A DNA stretch of 64,000 nt, taken from assembly GCF_010669285.1 (NCBI RefSeq), contig NZ_CP048711.1, positions 3,472,001-3,536,000 of the forward strand. The letters are read 5' to 3'. This DNA is from Kineobactrum salinum. GTDB taxonomy: Bacteria > Pseudomonadota > Gammaproteobacteria > Pseudomonadales > Halieaceae. Shown one piece after another: positions 1-11,300 of the stretch. How positions within the stretch are numbered: position 1 is the stretch's first letter; every line of letters starts with the position of its first letter. A model generated the notes under the pieces. That model saw only the letters and a list, made by a program, of their open reading frames with translations, made no database searches and had not been told where the DNA came from. The position numbers and the translations under genes were made by a program.

Positions 1-44
1 TACCGGAGCGAGCCAAAGTGCCCTTCCCATTAGCGGGACGCGGG

Positions 45-332
45 CTAGGCGCCGGCCCGCCTCAGGATCTCCGCATACTCGGCGCCGTGGCGGTGTTCAC
101 TGACTATCTCCAGCACCGTGCGGCCGTCCTTGCCGGTGGTGCCGGGATCGCGGCCATCCTCCAGAAAAAACTGCAGAAACAGTTCAAAATCCGTGACCCG
201 CATGCTCTGGTAGGCCTTCAGCAGCATGTGGAAGTCCACATCGCTGTTGTCGTGGGGGCGCACCGAGAGGAAGCTGCGGACATGGTCTTCCGTCCACACT
301 TCATCGATTACCTTTTCCTTGTCTTTCTTCAT
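45..332 (-). CDS. PA4642-family small conserved protein
   Basis: This 95-residue acidic soluble protein resembles the uncharacterised PA4642 family of pseudomonads and relatives. It begins MKKDKEKVIDEVWTEDHVRS and has the family-like central stretch DVDFHMLLKAYQSMRVTDFE followed by FLEDGRDPGTTGKDGRTVLE. There is no signal peptide, membrane segment or catalytic motif, and no function is known to me. It lies downstream of gatB on the same strand with an 18-bp gap, so it is probably co-transcribed with gatCAB. The family call rests on remembered sequence similarity only. Bases 1-44 beyond its stop hold nothing I can identify. Confidence 0.75.
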   Translation of the reverse strand: MKKDKEKVIDEVWTEDHVRSFLSVRPHDNSDVDFHMLLKAYQSMRVTDFELFLQFFLEDGRDPGTTGKDGRTVLEIVSEHRHGAEYAEILRRAGA

Positions 333-349
333 GCCTGCACTATTTCCAT

Positions 350-1792
350 TTAGACCAGTTTTCTGGCCAGTAGCTCGTTGACCATCTGCGGGTTGGCCTG
401 TCCCCGGGACAGTTTCATGACCTGGCCCACGAAAAATCCCACCAGTTTCCTGCGCTTGCCTTCGTCGGCGGCCAGGTATTGGGCCAGCTGTTCGGGGTGA
501 CTGTTGACGACCTCGTCCACCATCGCTTCCAGTTCGCCGCTGTCGCTGACCTGCTGCAGTCCGTGGCTGGCAATGATGTGGTCGGCGTCACCCTCACCCG
601 CCCACATGGCCTCGAACACCTGTTTGGCGATTTTGCCGGAGATGCTCTGGTCGAGGATGCGCCTGATCAGTCCGGCCAGCGCCGCGGCGCTGACCGGGCT
701 GTCGGCGAGGGGCAGGTCGCTGCGGTTCAACTGCCCCAGCAATTCCACCTGCACCCAGTTGGCGGCAATCTTGGCGTCGCCACAGTCGGCGACGACGGCC
801 TCGTAGAAGTCAGCCAGTGCGCGGTTGGCGGACAGCACACCGGCATCGTACTGGCTGAGTCCGTGGGCGTCGACAAAACGTTGCCGCCGGGCGACCGGCA
901 GTTCCGGCAGCGAGTCCCGCAGCTGCGCGACGAAGGCCTCGTCGATCACTACCGGCAGCAGGTCGGGCTCGGGAAAATAGCGATAGTCGTTGGCCACTTC
1001 CTTGCTGCGCATGGAACGGGTTTCGTCCCGCTCGGCATCGTAGAGCCGGGTTTCCTGCACCACCGTGCCGCCGTCCTCGAGGATCTCGGCCTGGCGGTTG
1101 GTCTCGTGATGGATCGCCTTCTCGACGAAGCGGAAGGAATTCACGTTCTTGATCTCGGCGCGGGTGCCCAGCGTAGTACTGCCGGGCCGGCGCAGTGAAA
1201 TATTGATATCGCAGCGCATGGAACCCTCGGCCATGTTGCCGTCGGAGATGCCCAGGTAGGTCACCAGGCTGTGCAGCGCCTTCAGGTAGGCCACCGCCTC
1301 CGCAGCGCTGCGCAGGTCCGGTTCGCTGACGATCTCCAGCAGTGGCGTGCCGGCGCGGTTCAGGTCGATGCCGGTCTGGCCATGAAAGTCCTCGTGCAGG
1401 GACTTGCCCGCGTCCTCCTCCAGATGAGCACGGGTAATGCCAATGTGGCGGCAGCTACCGTCCTCCAGCTGGATCTCGAAGCTGCCGCGGCCGACGATCG
1501 GGGCCTGGAACTGGCTGATCTGGTAGCCCTTGGGCAGGTCGGGGTAGAAGTAGTTCTTGCGATCGAACACCGAACGCATGCCAATCTCGGCGCCAATGCC
1601 GAGACCGAACATCACAGCATGGCGCACGGCCTGCTCGTTCAGCACCGGCAGCATGCCGGGCATGGCCAGGTCCACGGCGCAGGCCTGGGTGTTGGGCTCG
1701 GCGCCAAAATGGGTGGAGGCTCCGGAAAAAATCTTGGAGGCGGTGGCCAGTTGCAGGTGCACTTCCAGGCCGATGACGACTTCCCACTGCAT
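350..1792 (-). CDS. gatB: Aspartyl/glutamyl-tRNA amidotransferase subunit B
   Basis: GatB is the kinase/tRNA-binding subunit of GatCAB, which converts Glu-tRNAGln or Asp-tRNAAsn to the amidated form in the cytoplasm. The protein has about 480 residues, the usual length. The N-terminal catalytic domain opens [15 protein letters not shown] and contains the signature [21 protein letters not shown] YqeY-like C-terminal tail ends near [16 protein letters not shown]. The chosen ATG overlaps the gatA stop as TGATG. A GTG three bases upstream (1795) is equally possible and is better spaced from a GGGAGG. The order gatC-gatA-gatB is that of pseudomonads. Confidence 0.97.
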   Translation of the reverse strand: MQWEVVIGLEVHLQLATASKIFSGASTHFGAEPNTQACAVDLAMPGMLPVLNEQAVRHAVMFGLGIGAEIGMRSVFDRKNYFYPDLPKGYQISQFQAPIVGRGSFEIQLEDGSCRHIGITRAHLEEDAGKSLHEDFHGQTGIDLNRAGTPLLEIVSEPDLRSAAEAVAYLKALHSLVTYLGISDGNMAEGSMRCDINISLRRPGSTTLGTRAEIKNVNSFRFVEKAIHHETNRQAEILEDGGTVVQETRLYDAERDETRSMRSKEVANDYRYFPEPDLLPVVIDEAFVAQLRDSLPELPVARRQRFVDAHGLSQYDAGVLSANRALADFYEAVVADCGDAKIAANWVQVELLGQLNRSDLPLADSPVSAAALAGLIRRILDQSISGKIAKQVFEAMWAGEGDADHIIASHGLQQVSDSGELEAMVDEVVNSHPEQLAQYLAADEGKRRKLVGFFVGQVMKLSRGQANPQMVNELLARKLV

Positions 1793-3258
1793 CACTGCGT
1801 CCCTCCCGTGGCGCTGGCGGGCCGCTGCAGGTGCCAGTCGGACAGTCGCTGCAGCTGATGACCGACGTTGAGGAGGCGCGATTCCTCGAAATGGCGGCCA
1901 ATCAGCTGCAGGCCCACGGGCCGCCCCTGCACCAGTCCGGTCGGCAGGGACATGCCCGGCAGCCCGGCCAGGTTGACCGCCAGGGTATAGGCATCTTCCA
2001 GGTACATCGCCAGCGGGTCGTCGGTCTTGGCTCCCAGCGCAAAAGCGGGACCCGGTGTGGTGGGCCCGGCGATCACGTCCACCTGCCGGAAACAGTCGAT
2101 GAAATCCTGGCGGATCAGGCGCCTGACCTGCTGCGCCTTCTTGTAATAGGCATCGTAGTAGCCCGCCGACAGGGCATAGGTACCCACCAGGATGCGGCGT
2201 TTGACTTCATCCCCGAAGCCCTCTTCCCGACTGCGGGTGTAGAGGTCGTGCAGGTCGCGGGGCTGTTCGCAACGGTAGCCGTAGCGCACCCCGTCATAGC
2301 GCGACAGGTTGGTGGAGGCCTCGGCCGGGGCGACGATATAGTAGGTGGGAATGCTCAGTCCGGTGTGGGGCAGGTCGACATCCACCAGGGTGGCGCCCCG
2401 CTGTTCCAGCAGGGCCAGCGCAGCCCTGATACGGTCACCGGTGGCCGCTTCCAGACCATCGCCGAAATACTGCCGCGGCAGGCCGATGCGCAGCCCCGAG
2501 AGAGGCGCCTCCAGCCCGGCGCTGAAGTCGGGGCAGGACTCGGTGGAGGAGGTGGAATCCAGCGGGTCGTGCCCGGCCATGGCATTGAGCAGCAGTGCGC
2601 AGTCCTCGGCACTGCGGGCCATCGGCCCGGCCTGGTCCAGGCTGGAGGCAAAGGCGACGATGCCCAGCCGCGAGACCCGCCCGTAGGTGGGCTTGAGGCC
2701 GGTAATGCCGCAAAACGCCGCTGGCTGGCGAATGGAGCCGCCGGTGTCGGTGCCGGTGGCCATCGGTGCCAGCATGCCGGCCACCGCCGCCGCCGAGCCA
2801 CCGGAAGAGCCTCCCGGCACGCAGCTACTGTCCCAGGGGTTGCGGCTGGGGCCGTAGAAACTGCTTTCGTTGGAGGAGCCCATCGCGAACTCGTCCATGT
2901 TGGTCTTGCCCAGTATCACCGTTCCGGCCTCGCGCAAACGGGTGACGACGGTGGCGTCGTAGGGCGGGACAAAATTGTCCAGCATCCGCGAACCGCAGCT
3001 GGTGCGTAGTCCTCGGGTACAGAAGATATCCTTGTGCGCCAGCGGGATGCCGGTCAGCGGCGCGGTCTCGCCCGCCGCCAGACGCCGGTCGGCCTCGGCC
3101 GCGGCGGTCAGTGCGCCGGACTCGTCGACGGTGATGAAACTGTTGTAGGTGCCATCCAGCGTCCGGATCCGGTCCAGGTGGCAGCGGGTCAGTTCGACGC
3201 TGGAAAATTGCTTCCCGCGCAGCCCGCGGATCAGCTGGGCAACAGATTGTGAGTGCAT
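1792..3258 (-). CDS. gatA: Aspartyl/glutamyl-tRNA amidotransferase subunit A
   Basis: GatA is the amidase-signature subunit of GatCAB. It releases ammonia from glutamine and passes it to GatB. The 488-residue product contains the amidase core with Lys in [18 protein letters not shown] and the Ser-cisSer region [14 protein letters not shown] followed by [16 protein letters not shown], which supplies the Ser-Ser-Lys triad. The frame is open for 35 codons further upstream, but homologues start at [15 protein letters not shown], so I placed the start at 3258. The gene overlaps gatB by one base and follows gatC by 23 bp. Confidence 0.97.
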   Translation of the reverse strand: MHSQSVAQLIRGLRGKQFSSVELTRCHLDRIRTLDGTYNSFITVDESGALTAAAEADRRLAAGETAPLTGIPLAHKDIFCTRGLRTSCGSRMLDNFVPPYDATVVTRLREAGTVILGKTNMDEFAMGSSNESSFYGPSRNPWDSSCVPGGSSGGSAAAVAGMLAPMATGTDTGGSIRQPAAFCGITGLKPTYGRVSRLGIVAFASSLDQAGPMARSAEDCALLLNAMAGHDPLDSTSSTESCPDFSAGLEAPLSGLRIGLPRQYFGDGLEAATGDRIRAALALLEQRGATLVDVDLPHTGLSIPTYYIVAPAEASTNLSRYDGVRYGYRCEQPRDLHDLYTRSREEGFGDEVKRRILVGTYALSAGYYDAYYKKAQQVRRLIRQDFIDCFRQVDVIAGPTTPGPAFALGAKTDDPLAMYLEDAYTLAVNLAGLPGMSLPTGLVQGRPVGLQLIGRHFEESRLLNVGHQLQRLSDWHLQRPASATGGTQ

Positions 3259-3281
3259 GGTGAGGTCCTGAGCGCGGCCGC

Positions 3282-3569
3282 TTATTCGATGACTTTGGGA
3301 ACCAGATAGAGGCCGTTTTCCACTGCGGGGGCAATGGCCTGGAATGCCTCCCGCTGGTTGCACTCGGTAACGACATCCGGGCGCAGGCGCTGGACTGCGT
3401 CCAGCGGGTTGGCCATCGGTTCGATGCCTTCGGTATTCACCGCCTGCAATTCCTCGACCATCAGCAGTATGTCACCGATGCGCCGGGTGACATCGGCAAC
3501 CTGCGTATCGGCGATGCGGATACGGGCCAACTCGGCTATTTTTTCGATCTCGTCCTGTCGTATTGTCAT
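3282..3569 (-). CDS. gatC: Aspartyl/glutamyl-tRNA amidotransferase subunit C
   Basis: GatC is the small 95-residue scaffold that wraps around GatA and stabilises its contact with GatB. It starts [19 protein letters not shown] and has the family-typical end with [20 protein letters not shown] and [12 protein letters not shown]. It is the first gene of gatCAB and is divergent from mreB, leaving a 241-bp intergenic region (3570-3810) that should hold both promoters. A perfect 18-base palindrome lies 22 bp upstream of the start. Confidence 0.96.
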   Translation of the reverse strand: MTIRQDEIEKIAELARIRIADTQVADVTRRIGDILLMVEELQAVNTEGIEPMANPLDAVQRLRPDVVTECNQREAFQAIAPAVENGLYLVPKVIE

Positions 3570-3591
3570 GGGCTCCGGTACCGTCGGGAAG

Positions 3592-3609
3592 CAGTCGCCG
3601 CGGCGACTG
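3592..3609. repeat. Perfect 18-bp palindrome in the gatC leader
   Basis: CAGTCGCCGCGGCGACTG is its own reverse complement and lies 22 bp upstream of the gatC ATG in the gatC-mreB divergent region. It could form a hairpin in the gatC leader or be a dimeric protein site. No T tract follows on either strand, so it is not a simple terminator. I saw no second copy in the window. Confidence 0.5.
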
Positions 3610-3801
3610 GGGGCGTAAACTTATCACATTTGCGCCTTGCTCAAAATCCCCGCGATTGTTACAGTTGCCCGCTAAGCCACACGCCGAAGAATAACGATAC
3701 TGCAGCCCCGTGAGCAAGGGCGCTTCCTGGTCCGGGAGGGCAGCAGGTAGGGGGCTTGCAGGACTCCGTACATGGAGTACCCCGATGTATTCACAAGGTA
3801 G

Positions 3802-4848
<1,047 letters not shown>

Positions 4849-4890
4849 GCCGTTACCGCGGGCGCTGACCAGTGATCGCCGGGAGCTGAC

Positions 4891-5742
4891 ATCAAGCCGC
4901 TATTCGTGAAAGAGTCCCATCTGGGACTGCGCGTGCTCCTGACGGTGTTGGTAGTGGTCTGCCTGATAACAGCGGATCTGCATTTCAACAGTCTCGGCAA
5001 GACCCGTTCAATATTGAATACCCTGGCGACCCCGGTGCTCTGGGTCGCCGATGTCCCCGCCAGTGTCAGGGGCTGGTACGATACCCATGTCCGCTCCCGC
5101 AGCCAGCTGCTGGAAGACAATGCGCGTCTGCAACGGGAGAACCTGCTGTTGCAGGGCCGCTCCATGCAGATGTCTTCGCTGCAGGCGGAAAACGTGCGCC
5201 TGCGGGGACTGCTCAACTCCACCGCGATGCTGCGCAATGATGTCCTGGTTGCCGAACTGATCGGCGTGTCCCCGGATCCGGTACGGCATCAGCTGGTGTT
5301 GAACAAGGGGGCCCGGGACGGCGTTTACGAGGGGCAGCCGCTGATAGATGCCGACGGCCTGATGGGGCAGGTAATGGAGGTCAGCGAATTTACCTCGAGG
5401 GTGCTGCTGTTGACCGATGTTACCCATTCCATCCCGGTGCAGGTCAATCGCAACGGCATCCGGGCGATTGCGGAAGGCACTGGCTCGCTGGACGCTGTGG
5501 AAATTCACCACGTGTCTGCCACTACCGATATCCAGGAGGGCGATCTGCTGGTCAGTTCTGGTCTCGGGGGGCGTTTTCCGTTCGGCTATCCGGTGGCGGA
5601 AGTGGCGCTGGTGGAGCGTGATCCCGGCCAGCCGTTCGCCCGCATCCTGGCGCGTCCGCGTGCGGCGCTGAACCGCAGTCGCCATGTTCTGCTGGTGTTT
5701 GTGGGCGGGCCGGAAGATTCTGCGCTCGGGACGGAGCCCTGA
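4891..5742 (+). CDS. mreC: Rod shape-determining protein MreC (probable AUC start)
   Basis: MreC is a bitopic inner-membrane protein whose periplasmic domain links MreB to PBP2/RodA. It has one transmembrane helix near residues 12-30 (LRVLLTVLVVVCLITADLHF), then a coiled coil (SRSQLLEDNARLQRENLLLQ) and the MreC beta domain with VLLLTDVTHSIPVQVNRNG. The first ordinary start codon is GTG at 4906, but it lies 20 bases from the only Shine-Dalgarno (GGGAG, 4881-4885). The in-frame codons before it read IKPLFVKES, which matches the usual MKPLF start of gammaproteobacterial MreC with ATC in place of ATG. I therefore place the start at the ATC at 4891; the alternative is 4906 (278 residues). Confidence 0.93.
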   Translation: MKPLFVKESHLGLRVLLTVLVVVCLITADLHFNSLGKTRSILNTLATPVLWVADVPASVRGWYDTHVRSRSQLLEDNARLQRENLLLQGRSMQMSSLQAENVRLRGLLNSTAMLRNDVLVAELIGVSPDPVRHQLVLNKGARDGVYEGQPLIDADGLMGQVMEVSEFTSRVLLLTDVTHSIPVQVNRNGIRAIAEGTGSLDAVEIHHVSATTDIQEGDLLVSSGLGGRFPFGYPVAEVALVERDPGQPFARILARPRAALNRSRHVLLVFVGGPEDSALGTEP

Positions 5743-5745
5743 GCC

Positions 5746-6234
5746 GTGGCCGCGGAGTCGGCGTCGGGTATTGGAATCATTGTCGCCAGTTTCCTGGTGG
5801 CCGCGGTGCTGGCGATCCTGCCGTTGCCGCAGTGGCTGTTGTGGGGCCGGCCCGAGTGGGTCGCGCTGGTACTGATCTACTGGTGTATCGCGCTGCCGCA
5901 CCGGGTGGGGGTCGTTACCGCGCTGGTAGCCGGGGTTGGTATGGATGTACTGGAGGGTGCCGTGCTGGGACAGAACGCCTTTGCACTGGCCGTACTGGCA
6001 CTGCTGTCCCTGCTGCTGTATCAGCGTCTGCGGGTATTCAGCCTGTGGCAGCAAGCCGGTATTGTGTTCCTGATGATTGGCATACACCAACTGATCTGCC
6101 AGTGGGTACAGAATCTGGAGGGTGCGGGAGCGCCCACCCTGCTGTTCCTGCTGCCCGCCTTGTCCAGTGCCCTGCTGTGGCCGGGCGTGCTGCATGTACT
6201 GCGGCAACTGCGCCGTCACTATCGGATCAGCTGA
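5746..6234 (+). CDS. mreD: Rod shape-determining protein MreD
   Basis: MreD is a small polytopic inner-membrane protein of the rod complex, and this copy has 162 residues, the normal length. The sequence is almost all hydrophobic, with five or six probable helices including IIVASFLVAAVLAILPLPQW and FALAVLALLSLLLYQRL. It begins at a GTG three bases after the mreC stop, with GGAG inside the mreC end as ribosome site. Position between mreC and maf is the standard order. Confidence 0.96.
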   Translation: MAAESASGIGIIVASFLVAAVLAILPLPQWLLWGRPEWVALVLIYWCIALPHRVGVVTALVAGVGMDVLEGAVLGQNAFALAVLALLSLLLYQRLRVFSLWQQAGIVFLMIGIHQLICQWVQNLEGAGAPTLLFLLPALSSALLWPGVLHVLRQLRRHYRIS

Positions 6235-6235
6235 G

Positions 6236-6823
6236 ATGTCCCCCCTGATCCTTGCCTCTGCCTCGCCCCGGCGTCACGAACTGCTGGCCCGGCTTGGCGT
6301 TCGCTTTGTGGTGGAAGCAGCGGCGATCGATGAGGGTGTACATGCCGGTGAAAAATCGCTGCCCTATGTCGCCCGGATGGCACGGGAGAAGGCCCGGGCA
6401 GTGGCACACAGGCACGGGGATCACGCCGCGATCCTGGCGGCCGACACCAGCGTGGTCATTGATGGTGACGTGTTGGGCAAGCCGGCGGACCATTTTCATG
6501 CGCTGGGCATGCTGGCACGGCTCAGCGGCCGCACGCATTCGGTGATCACCGCGCTCTGTCTGCGTCGTGATGGCCGCGAGACTCACTGTGAGGTCGAGAC
6601 CCGGGTCAGCTTTGTCACTCTCAGTCGGGAAGTCTGTGAACGCTATCTGGCAACCGATGAGCCCTGGGACAAGGCTGGCGGCTACGCGGTGCAGGGATTG
6701 GGAGGAGCCTTTGTCAGCAGCATTGAAGGCAGTTACAGCAATGTGGTGGGACTGCCACTGGCGGAGACCTGGCTGTTGCTGGCTGAACATGGCATCGATA
6801 CTCTGCTCGGGGCTCCGGGGTGA
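6236..6823 (+). CDS. maf: Maf-family nucleoside triphosphate pyrophosphatase (YhdE type)
   Basis: Maf/YhdE hydrolyses dTTP, UTP and some modified nucleotides to monophosphates, as a house-cleaning enzyme. The 195-residue product starts MSPLILASASPRRHELLARL, the substrate-binding SASPRR motif. It carries ILAADTSVVIDGDVLGKP and the DKAGGYAVQG loop followed by SSIEGSYSNVVGLPL. The frame is open further upstream, but the true start is this ATG, which lies next to the mreD TGA. The 3' end overlaps rng by four bases. Confidence 0.96.
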   Translation: MSPLILASASPRRHELLARLGVRFVVEAAAIDEGVHAGEKSLPYVARMAREKARAVAHRHGDHAAILAADTSVVIDGDVLGKPADHFHALGMLARLSGRTHSVITALCLRRDGRETHCEVETRVSFVTLSREVCERYLATDEPWDKAGGYAVQGLGGAFVSSIEGSYSNVVGLPLAETWLLLAEHGIDTLLGAPG

Positions 6824-8292
6824 GTGAGGAGATCCTGGTCAATGTGACCCCCCGGGAAACCCGGGTCGCGGTCGTCGAGAACGGTGCGACCCAGGATATC
6901 CATATCGAGCGCAGCGCCAGCCGCGGTAGCGTCGGCAATATCTACATGGGCAAGGTGGTGAGGGTCCTGCCGGGCATGCAGGCTGCCTTTGTCGATACCG
7001 GCACCGGGCGCAATGGTTTCATCCATGCGGCGGATGTTGCCGGCAACGGCGGACGCGCCCAGTCGGCTGCCCCCGGGTCCGCCATCCGAGATCATTTGAC
7101 TGAGGGGCAGAAGGTTGTCGTTCAGGTTGTCAAGGACCCGCTGGGCAGCAAGGGCGCCCGCCTGCGCACGGAGCTGTCGGTATCGGCCCGCTACCTGGTC
7201 TTCATGCCCGGCCAGGACCACGTCGGGGTATCTCAGCGCATCGAAGACACCAGCGAGCGGCGACGGCTGCAGGATCTGCTGGCGCAGGCGGTAGCGGCGG
7301 AGGACATGGCGACCGCTGGCGGGTTTATTCTGCGCACCGCCGCCGAGGGTGTGGGCGGTGACGAGATCCGGGCAGAGCTGCGTTTTCTCAAGCGGTTGTG
7401 GGCGGCGGTGATGCGCCGGGCACAGGCGGCGTCGGATCCGGCATTGCTGTACGAGGACCTGCCGCTGCACCTGCGTGCAGTGCGCGATCTGGCTCGCCCG
7501 GGGATTGAGCGGATTCGCATCGACAGCCTCGAGAGCTTTACCGCGCTGCACGACTTCTGCGCCGAGTATGTGCCCGAGGTGGCCAGTCTGCTGGAATGTT
7601 ATCGCGGCGAGCGGCCACTGTTCGAGCTACACGGGGTAGAGGACGAAATTCAGCGCGCGCTGGCCCGTACGGTGCCTCTCAAGTCCGGCGGCCATATTGT
7701 GATAGACCAGACCGAGGCGATGACCACCATTGATGTCAATACGGGCTCCTATGTCGGCCGCCGCAGCCTGGAGGACACGATATTCAAGACCAACCTGGAA
7801 GCCGCCGTCGCGCTGGCACGTCAATTACGGTTGCGCAACCTGGGCGGGATCATCATCATCGACTTCATTGACATGCAGGACCCGGAGCACCGGCGCCAGC
7901 TTCAGCGTACGCTGGAAAAAGCGATGCAGCGCGACCCCGTGCGCAACCAGATTGCCGGTATCTCGGAGTTGGGTCTGGTGGCGATGACCCGCAAGCGCAC
8001 CCGCGAAAGCCTGGAACGGGTATTGTGCGAGCCCTGCCCGGCCTGTGAGGGACGCGGTGTACAGAAAACGGCCGAGACGGTCTGTTTCGAGATTTTTCGC
8101 GAGATTACCCGCGACGCGCGCGCCTACGACAATGACAGGCTACTGGTGCTGGCCTCACAGGCAGTGGTTGACCGTCTGTTGGACGAGGAGTCTGCCACTG
8201 TTGCCGATCTGGAGGCATTCATCGGCAAAACCATCAGTTACCGGGCTGAGCCGGGTTACAGCCAGGAACATTTTGACATTGTGCTGCTCTGA
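6820..8292 (+). CDS. rng: Ribonuclease G
   Basis: RNase G is an endoribonuclease that matures the 16S rRNA 5' end and decays some mRNAs. The 490-residue product has an N-terminal S1 domain interrupting the catalytic fold (VGNIYMGKVVRVLPGMQAAF), the RNase E/G core with metal-binding aspartates in MTTIDVNTGSYVG and IIIIDFIDMQD, and the Zn-link CEPCPACEGRGVQ that holds the dimer. Length favours RNase G over RNase E, since there is no long disordered C-terminal scaffold. GTG start in a GTGA overlap with maf. Confidence 0.97.
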   Translation: MSEEILVNVTPRETRVAVVENGATQDIHIERSASRGSVGNIYMGKVVRVLPGMQAAFVDTGTGRNGFIHAADVAGNGGRAQSAAPGSAIRDHLTEGQKVVVQVVKDPLGSKGARLRTELSVSARYLVFMPGQDHVGVSQRIEDTSERRRLQDLLAQAVAAEDMATAGGFILRTAAEGVGGDEIRAELRFLKRLWAAVMRRAQAASDPALLYEDLPLHLRAVRDLARPGIERIRIDSLESFTALHDFCAEYVPEVASLLECYRGERPLFELHGVEDEIQRALARTVPLKSGGHIVIDQTEAMTTIDVNTGSYVGRRSLEDTIFKTNLEAAVALARQLRLRNLGGIIIIDFIDMQDPEHRRQLQRTLEKAMQRDPVRNQIAGISELGLVAMTRKRTRESLERVLCEPCPACEGRGVQKTAETVCFEIFREITRDARAYDNDRLLVLASQAVVDRLLDEESATVADLEAFIGKTISYRAEPGYSQEHFDIVLL

Positions 8293-8349
8293 CATGAGAG
8301 CGCCAGGGCGCGCTGCGTCTGTGCAGGTACAACTTACGGGTCGGGTCGA

Positions 8350-11300
8350 TTGCTAAACCCCTTCTATCATATATTGAGCACGGTGCTGTGGCGCGCGATC
8401 GTCGGGCTGATTGTGTTGCTGGCGGTATATGTCAGTTGCGGCCGGCTGCTGGTCTCGGTGGTGGGCGACTATCAGGCTGCCATCCTTCGCGAACTCAATG
8501 CCCGCACACCTTTCCATCTGGAGGCCACTCGCCTCAGTGCGCAATGGTCCGGCTTCAGTCCCGAACTGGTGCTGGCAGACCTGCAGTTGCATTTTTCCGA
8601 GCCGGACACCGAGCCACTGTCGTTGCAGGAGGGCAGAGTGACGCTGGATGTCTGGCGCAGTCTGGCCAACCGCTCTCTGCGGGTCAGCCATTTGCGGCTG
8701 CAGGGGCTGGCACTGGACGGCGAGCTCAGCAGTGATGGACGCTTGCAATTGCGTGGCTTCGGCCAGCAGGGCACTGATGCACGTGAGTGGTTACAAGCGC
8801 TGCTGCTGGATGTGCACGGAATTACGCTGGCGGCCAATACTCTGGAGCTGCAATTGCCCTCGGGCGAGCGGCAGGCGCTACAGCTGGACCTGACACTGTC
8901 GCGCGACGGCAGTCGCCGGCAGTTGCGGGCCCGGCTGTTGTCCGGCCAGGACAGCCAGATCACTGTCCTGGCCGATGGTCTGGGCAATCCGTTTACCGGT
9001 ACCGATTACACTGGCGAGTTCTATGTCCACGCTTCCCTGCCGGATCTGGGCCAGTTGTCGCAACTGCGATCCCTGGTGGAGTTTCCGGTTCCGGTCACTG
9101 TCAGCGGCAGCGCGGAACTGGAAGCCTGGCTGAGTTGGGCGGGTGGAAGCCCGACGGTGCGGGCGCGCTTCGCAGGCGGGGATTTGCGGCTGCAGGGCGG
9201 TGGCTGGGAGCTGCCGCTGGAGGCTGTCACCGGGGCGGCCAGCCTGCAGCGCACTGGGCAGCGCTGGAGTCTGTACGCATCCGATCTGCAGGTCCACAGT
9301 GCCGCCGGCCTGTTGCGCTTGCCACGGCTGCAGCTCGACCTGAGGGGCGATTCGCTGCGCCTGCGTACGCGCGACCTGCCGGTGAGCGCTGCGAGCGAGG
9401 TCTTGCTGCTGTCCGGCGCACTGCCGCCCGAACTGGCTGAGGTGGTCACCACGCTCGCTCCTCACGGCGCGCTGGAAGCACTGGAGCTCCACCTGGAGGA
9501 CCTCACCGCGCCGGCCCGGGCCTGGGAGCTGGCAGCCAGTTTCGCCGGTCTGGCGGTAGAATCCTGGCGGCGAGCGCCGGGCGTACAGGGTGCCAGTGGT
9601 CACTTGCAACTGAGGCCCGGCAGCGGCCGGGTGCTGCTGGACAGCCGCCAGTTGATGCTGGATTTTCCTGCTATTTACCGCGAGGCACTGACCTATCGGG
9701 ATGTATTTGGCAGCATCGACCTGCACTGGGACAATGCCGGGCTGGCGCTGCACAGCGGTTTGCTGACGGCCACGGGCGAGGAGGGCACCGCGCGGGCGCT
9801 GCTGGGGTTGCAGATTCCCTTCGCCGACACCGGGGCCGGGATTGAAATGGACTTGCTGGTGGGACTGCGCGATGCGGACGCCACTTACCGGACACGCTAT
9901 CTGCCCTATATTCTCGACCAGAACCTGCTGGCCTGGCTGCGCGATGGCCTGGGCCAGGGCCATGTCGAGCGCGGCGCATTCCTCTGGCGCGGCAGCCTGA
10001 AACCGCAGGCCCCTGAGTTGCGCACGGTACAACTTTTCTTCGAGGTACGCGACGGCCAGCTGAGCTACCATCCGGATTGGCCCGAGCTGTCCGCGCTGGA
10101 CGGCAGCGTGTTTATTGACGATACCAATGTCAGCGTCTGGGCCCGCCAGGGGCAGCTCTACGGTGCGCAGATCAGCCATTTATCCGCGGAGGCCTGGAAG
10201 GACGCCGAGGGGAGCATGCGCTTGGCGGTGGCGGCTGAACTGGCCGGCGATGCCGCCAGCGGCCTGCGGCTGGTAAACGAGTCGCCCCTGGGACTGCCGC
10301 TCGATGGCGCCCTGTCCGGCTGGGAGGCGAAGGGCAGCTTGCAGGCCAGCCTGGATCTGGAGCTGGCATTGACGAAACACTCGCGGCCGCCGCAGGTTGC
10401 GGTCAGGACGACACTGACGGACGCGACACTGGCCATCCGCCCCGGCGATCTTGCCCTGGAGCAGGTCGGTGGCATCGTGTACTTTGATTCGGACAGCGGT
10501 TTCCGTGCCGAGGGGCTCGCCGCACGGCTGTGGGACGCACCGGTGGCGCTGTCCCTGCAACAGCAGGCACCAGCCGCTGGCGACCGCTCGGACGGCCTGC
10601 TGCCGGGGCCGTTGACGCTGGCATTTGACACTACGGTGAGGGTCGAGGCGCTGCAGCAATGGCTGTCCCTGTCGCAGCCACTTCCTGCCCGTGGCGAAAC
10701 CGGCGTCAGTGGCAGTCTGGATTTCGCCCCTGGGACACCACCGCAGCTGAACCTGGAAACGCAGTTGACCGGTGTTGAACTGGCCCTCCCCGAACCCTGG
10801 GGCAAGGCGGCCCCAACCGCACAGCCGCTGCAACTGGCAGTGCGATTCAATGAGTCGCCGCTGCGCCTGCAGCTCAATGCCGAGGGCCTGGGCAAGGCCT
10901 GGGTGGATCTGGCCGATGGACAGTTGCAGAGTGTATCACTGGGTTTGCAGGATGAACCCCGGCAGGCACAGCGGGGGGAGCTGCGCGTGGGTGGACACGC
11001 TGCGCTGATCGATGTCGATGCCTGGCACCGGCTGTTGTTGGAGCAGGCAATCGAAGCGCCGGCCGGCGACGGCTTGCAGGTGGTGGTGGATGAGCTGCTG
11101 GTCGACAGCCTCCGTGTCTGGGGCCAGGACTGGACCGACGTCATGGTCGCCGTCAGGCAGCAGCCCGACCACTGGCAACTGAACCTGGAAACCAGCTGGC
11201 TGCAGGGCGAGGCCAGGCTGGCAAGCGACGGTGCCAGCGGCTCGCTGGCATTGTCATTTCTGGATCTCGCCGGGCTGGGCAGTGGTGGCAGTGGTTCGGG

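Noticed and set aside
8878-10179. A 433-codon open frame antisense to yhdP
   Set aside because: It is a shadow of yhdP with no start context, no domain and Gln/Arg/Ala-biased composition.
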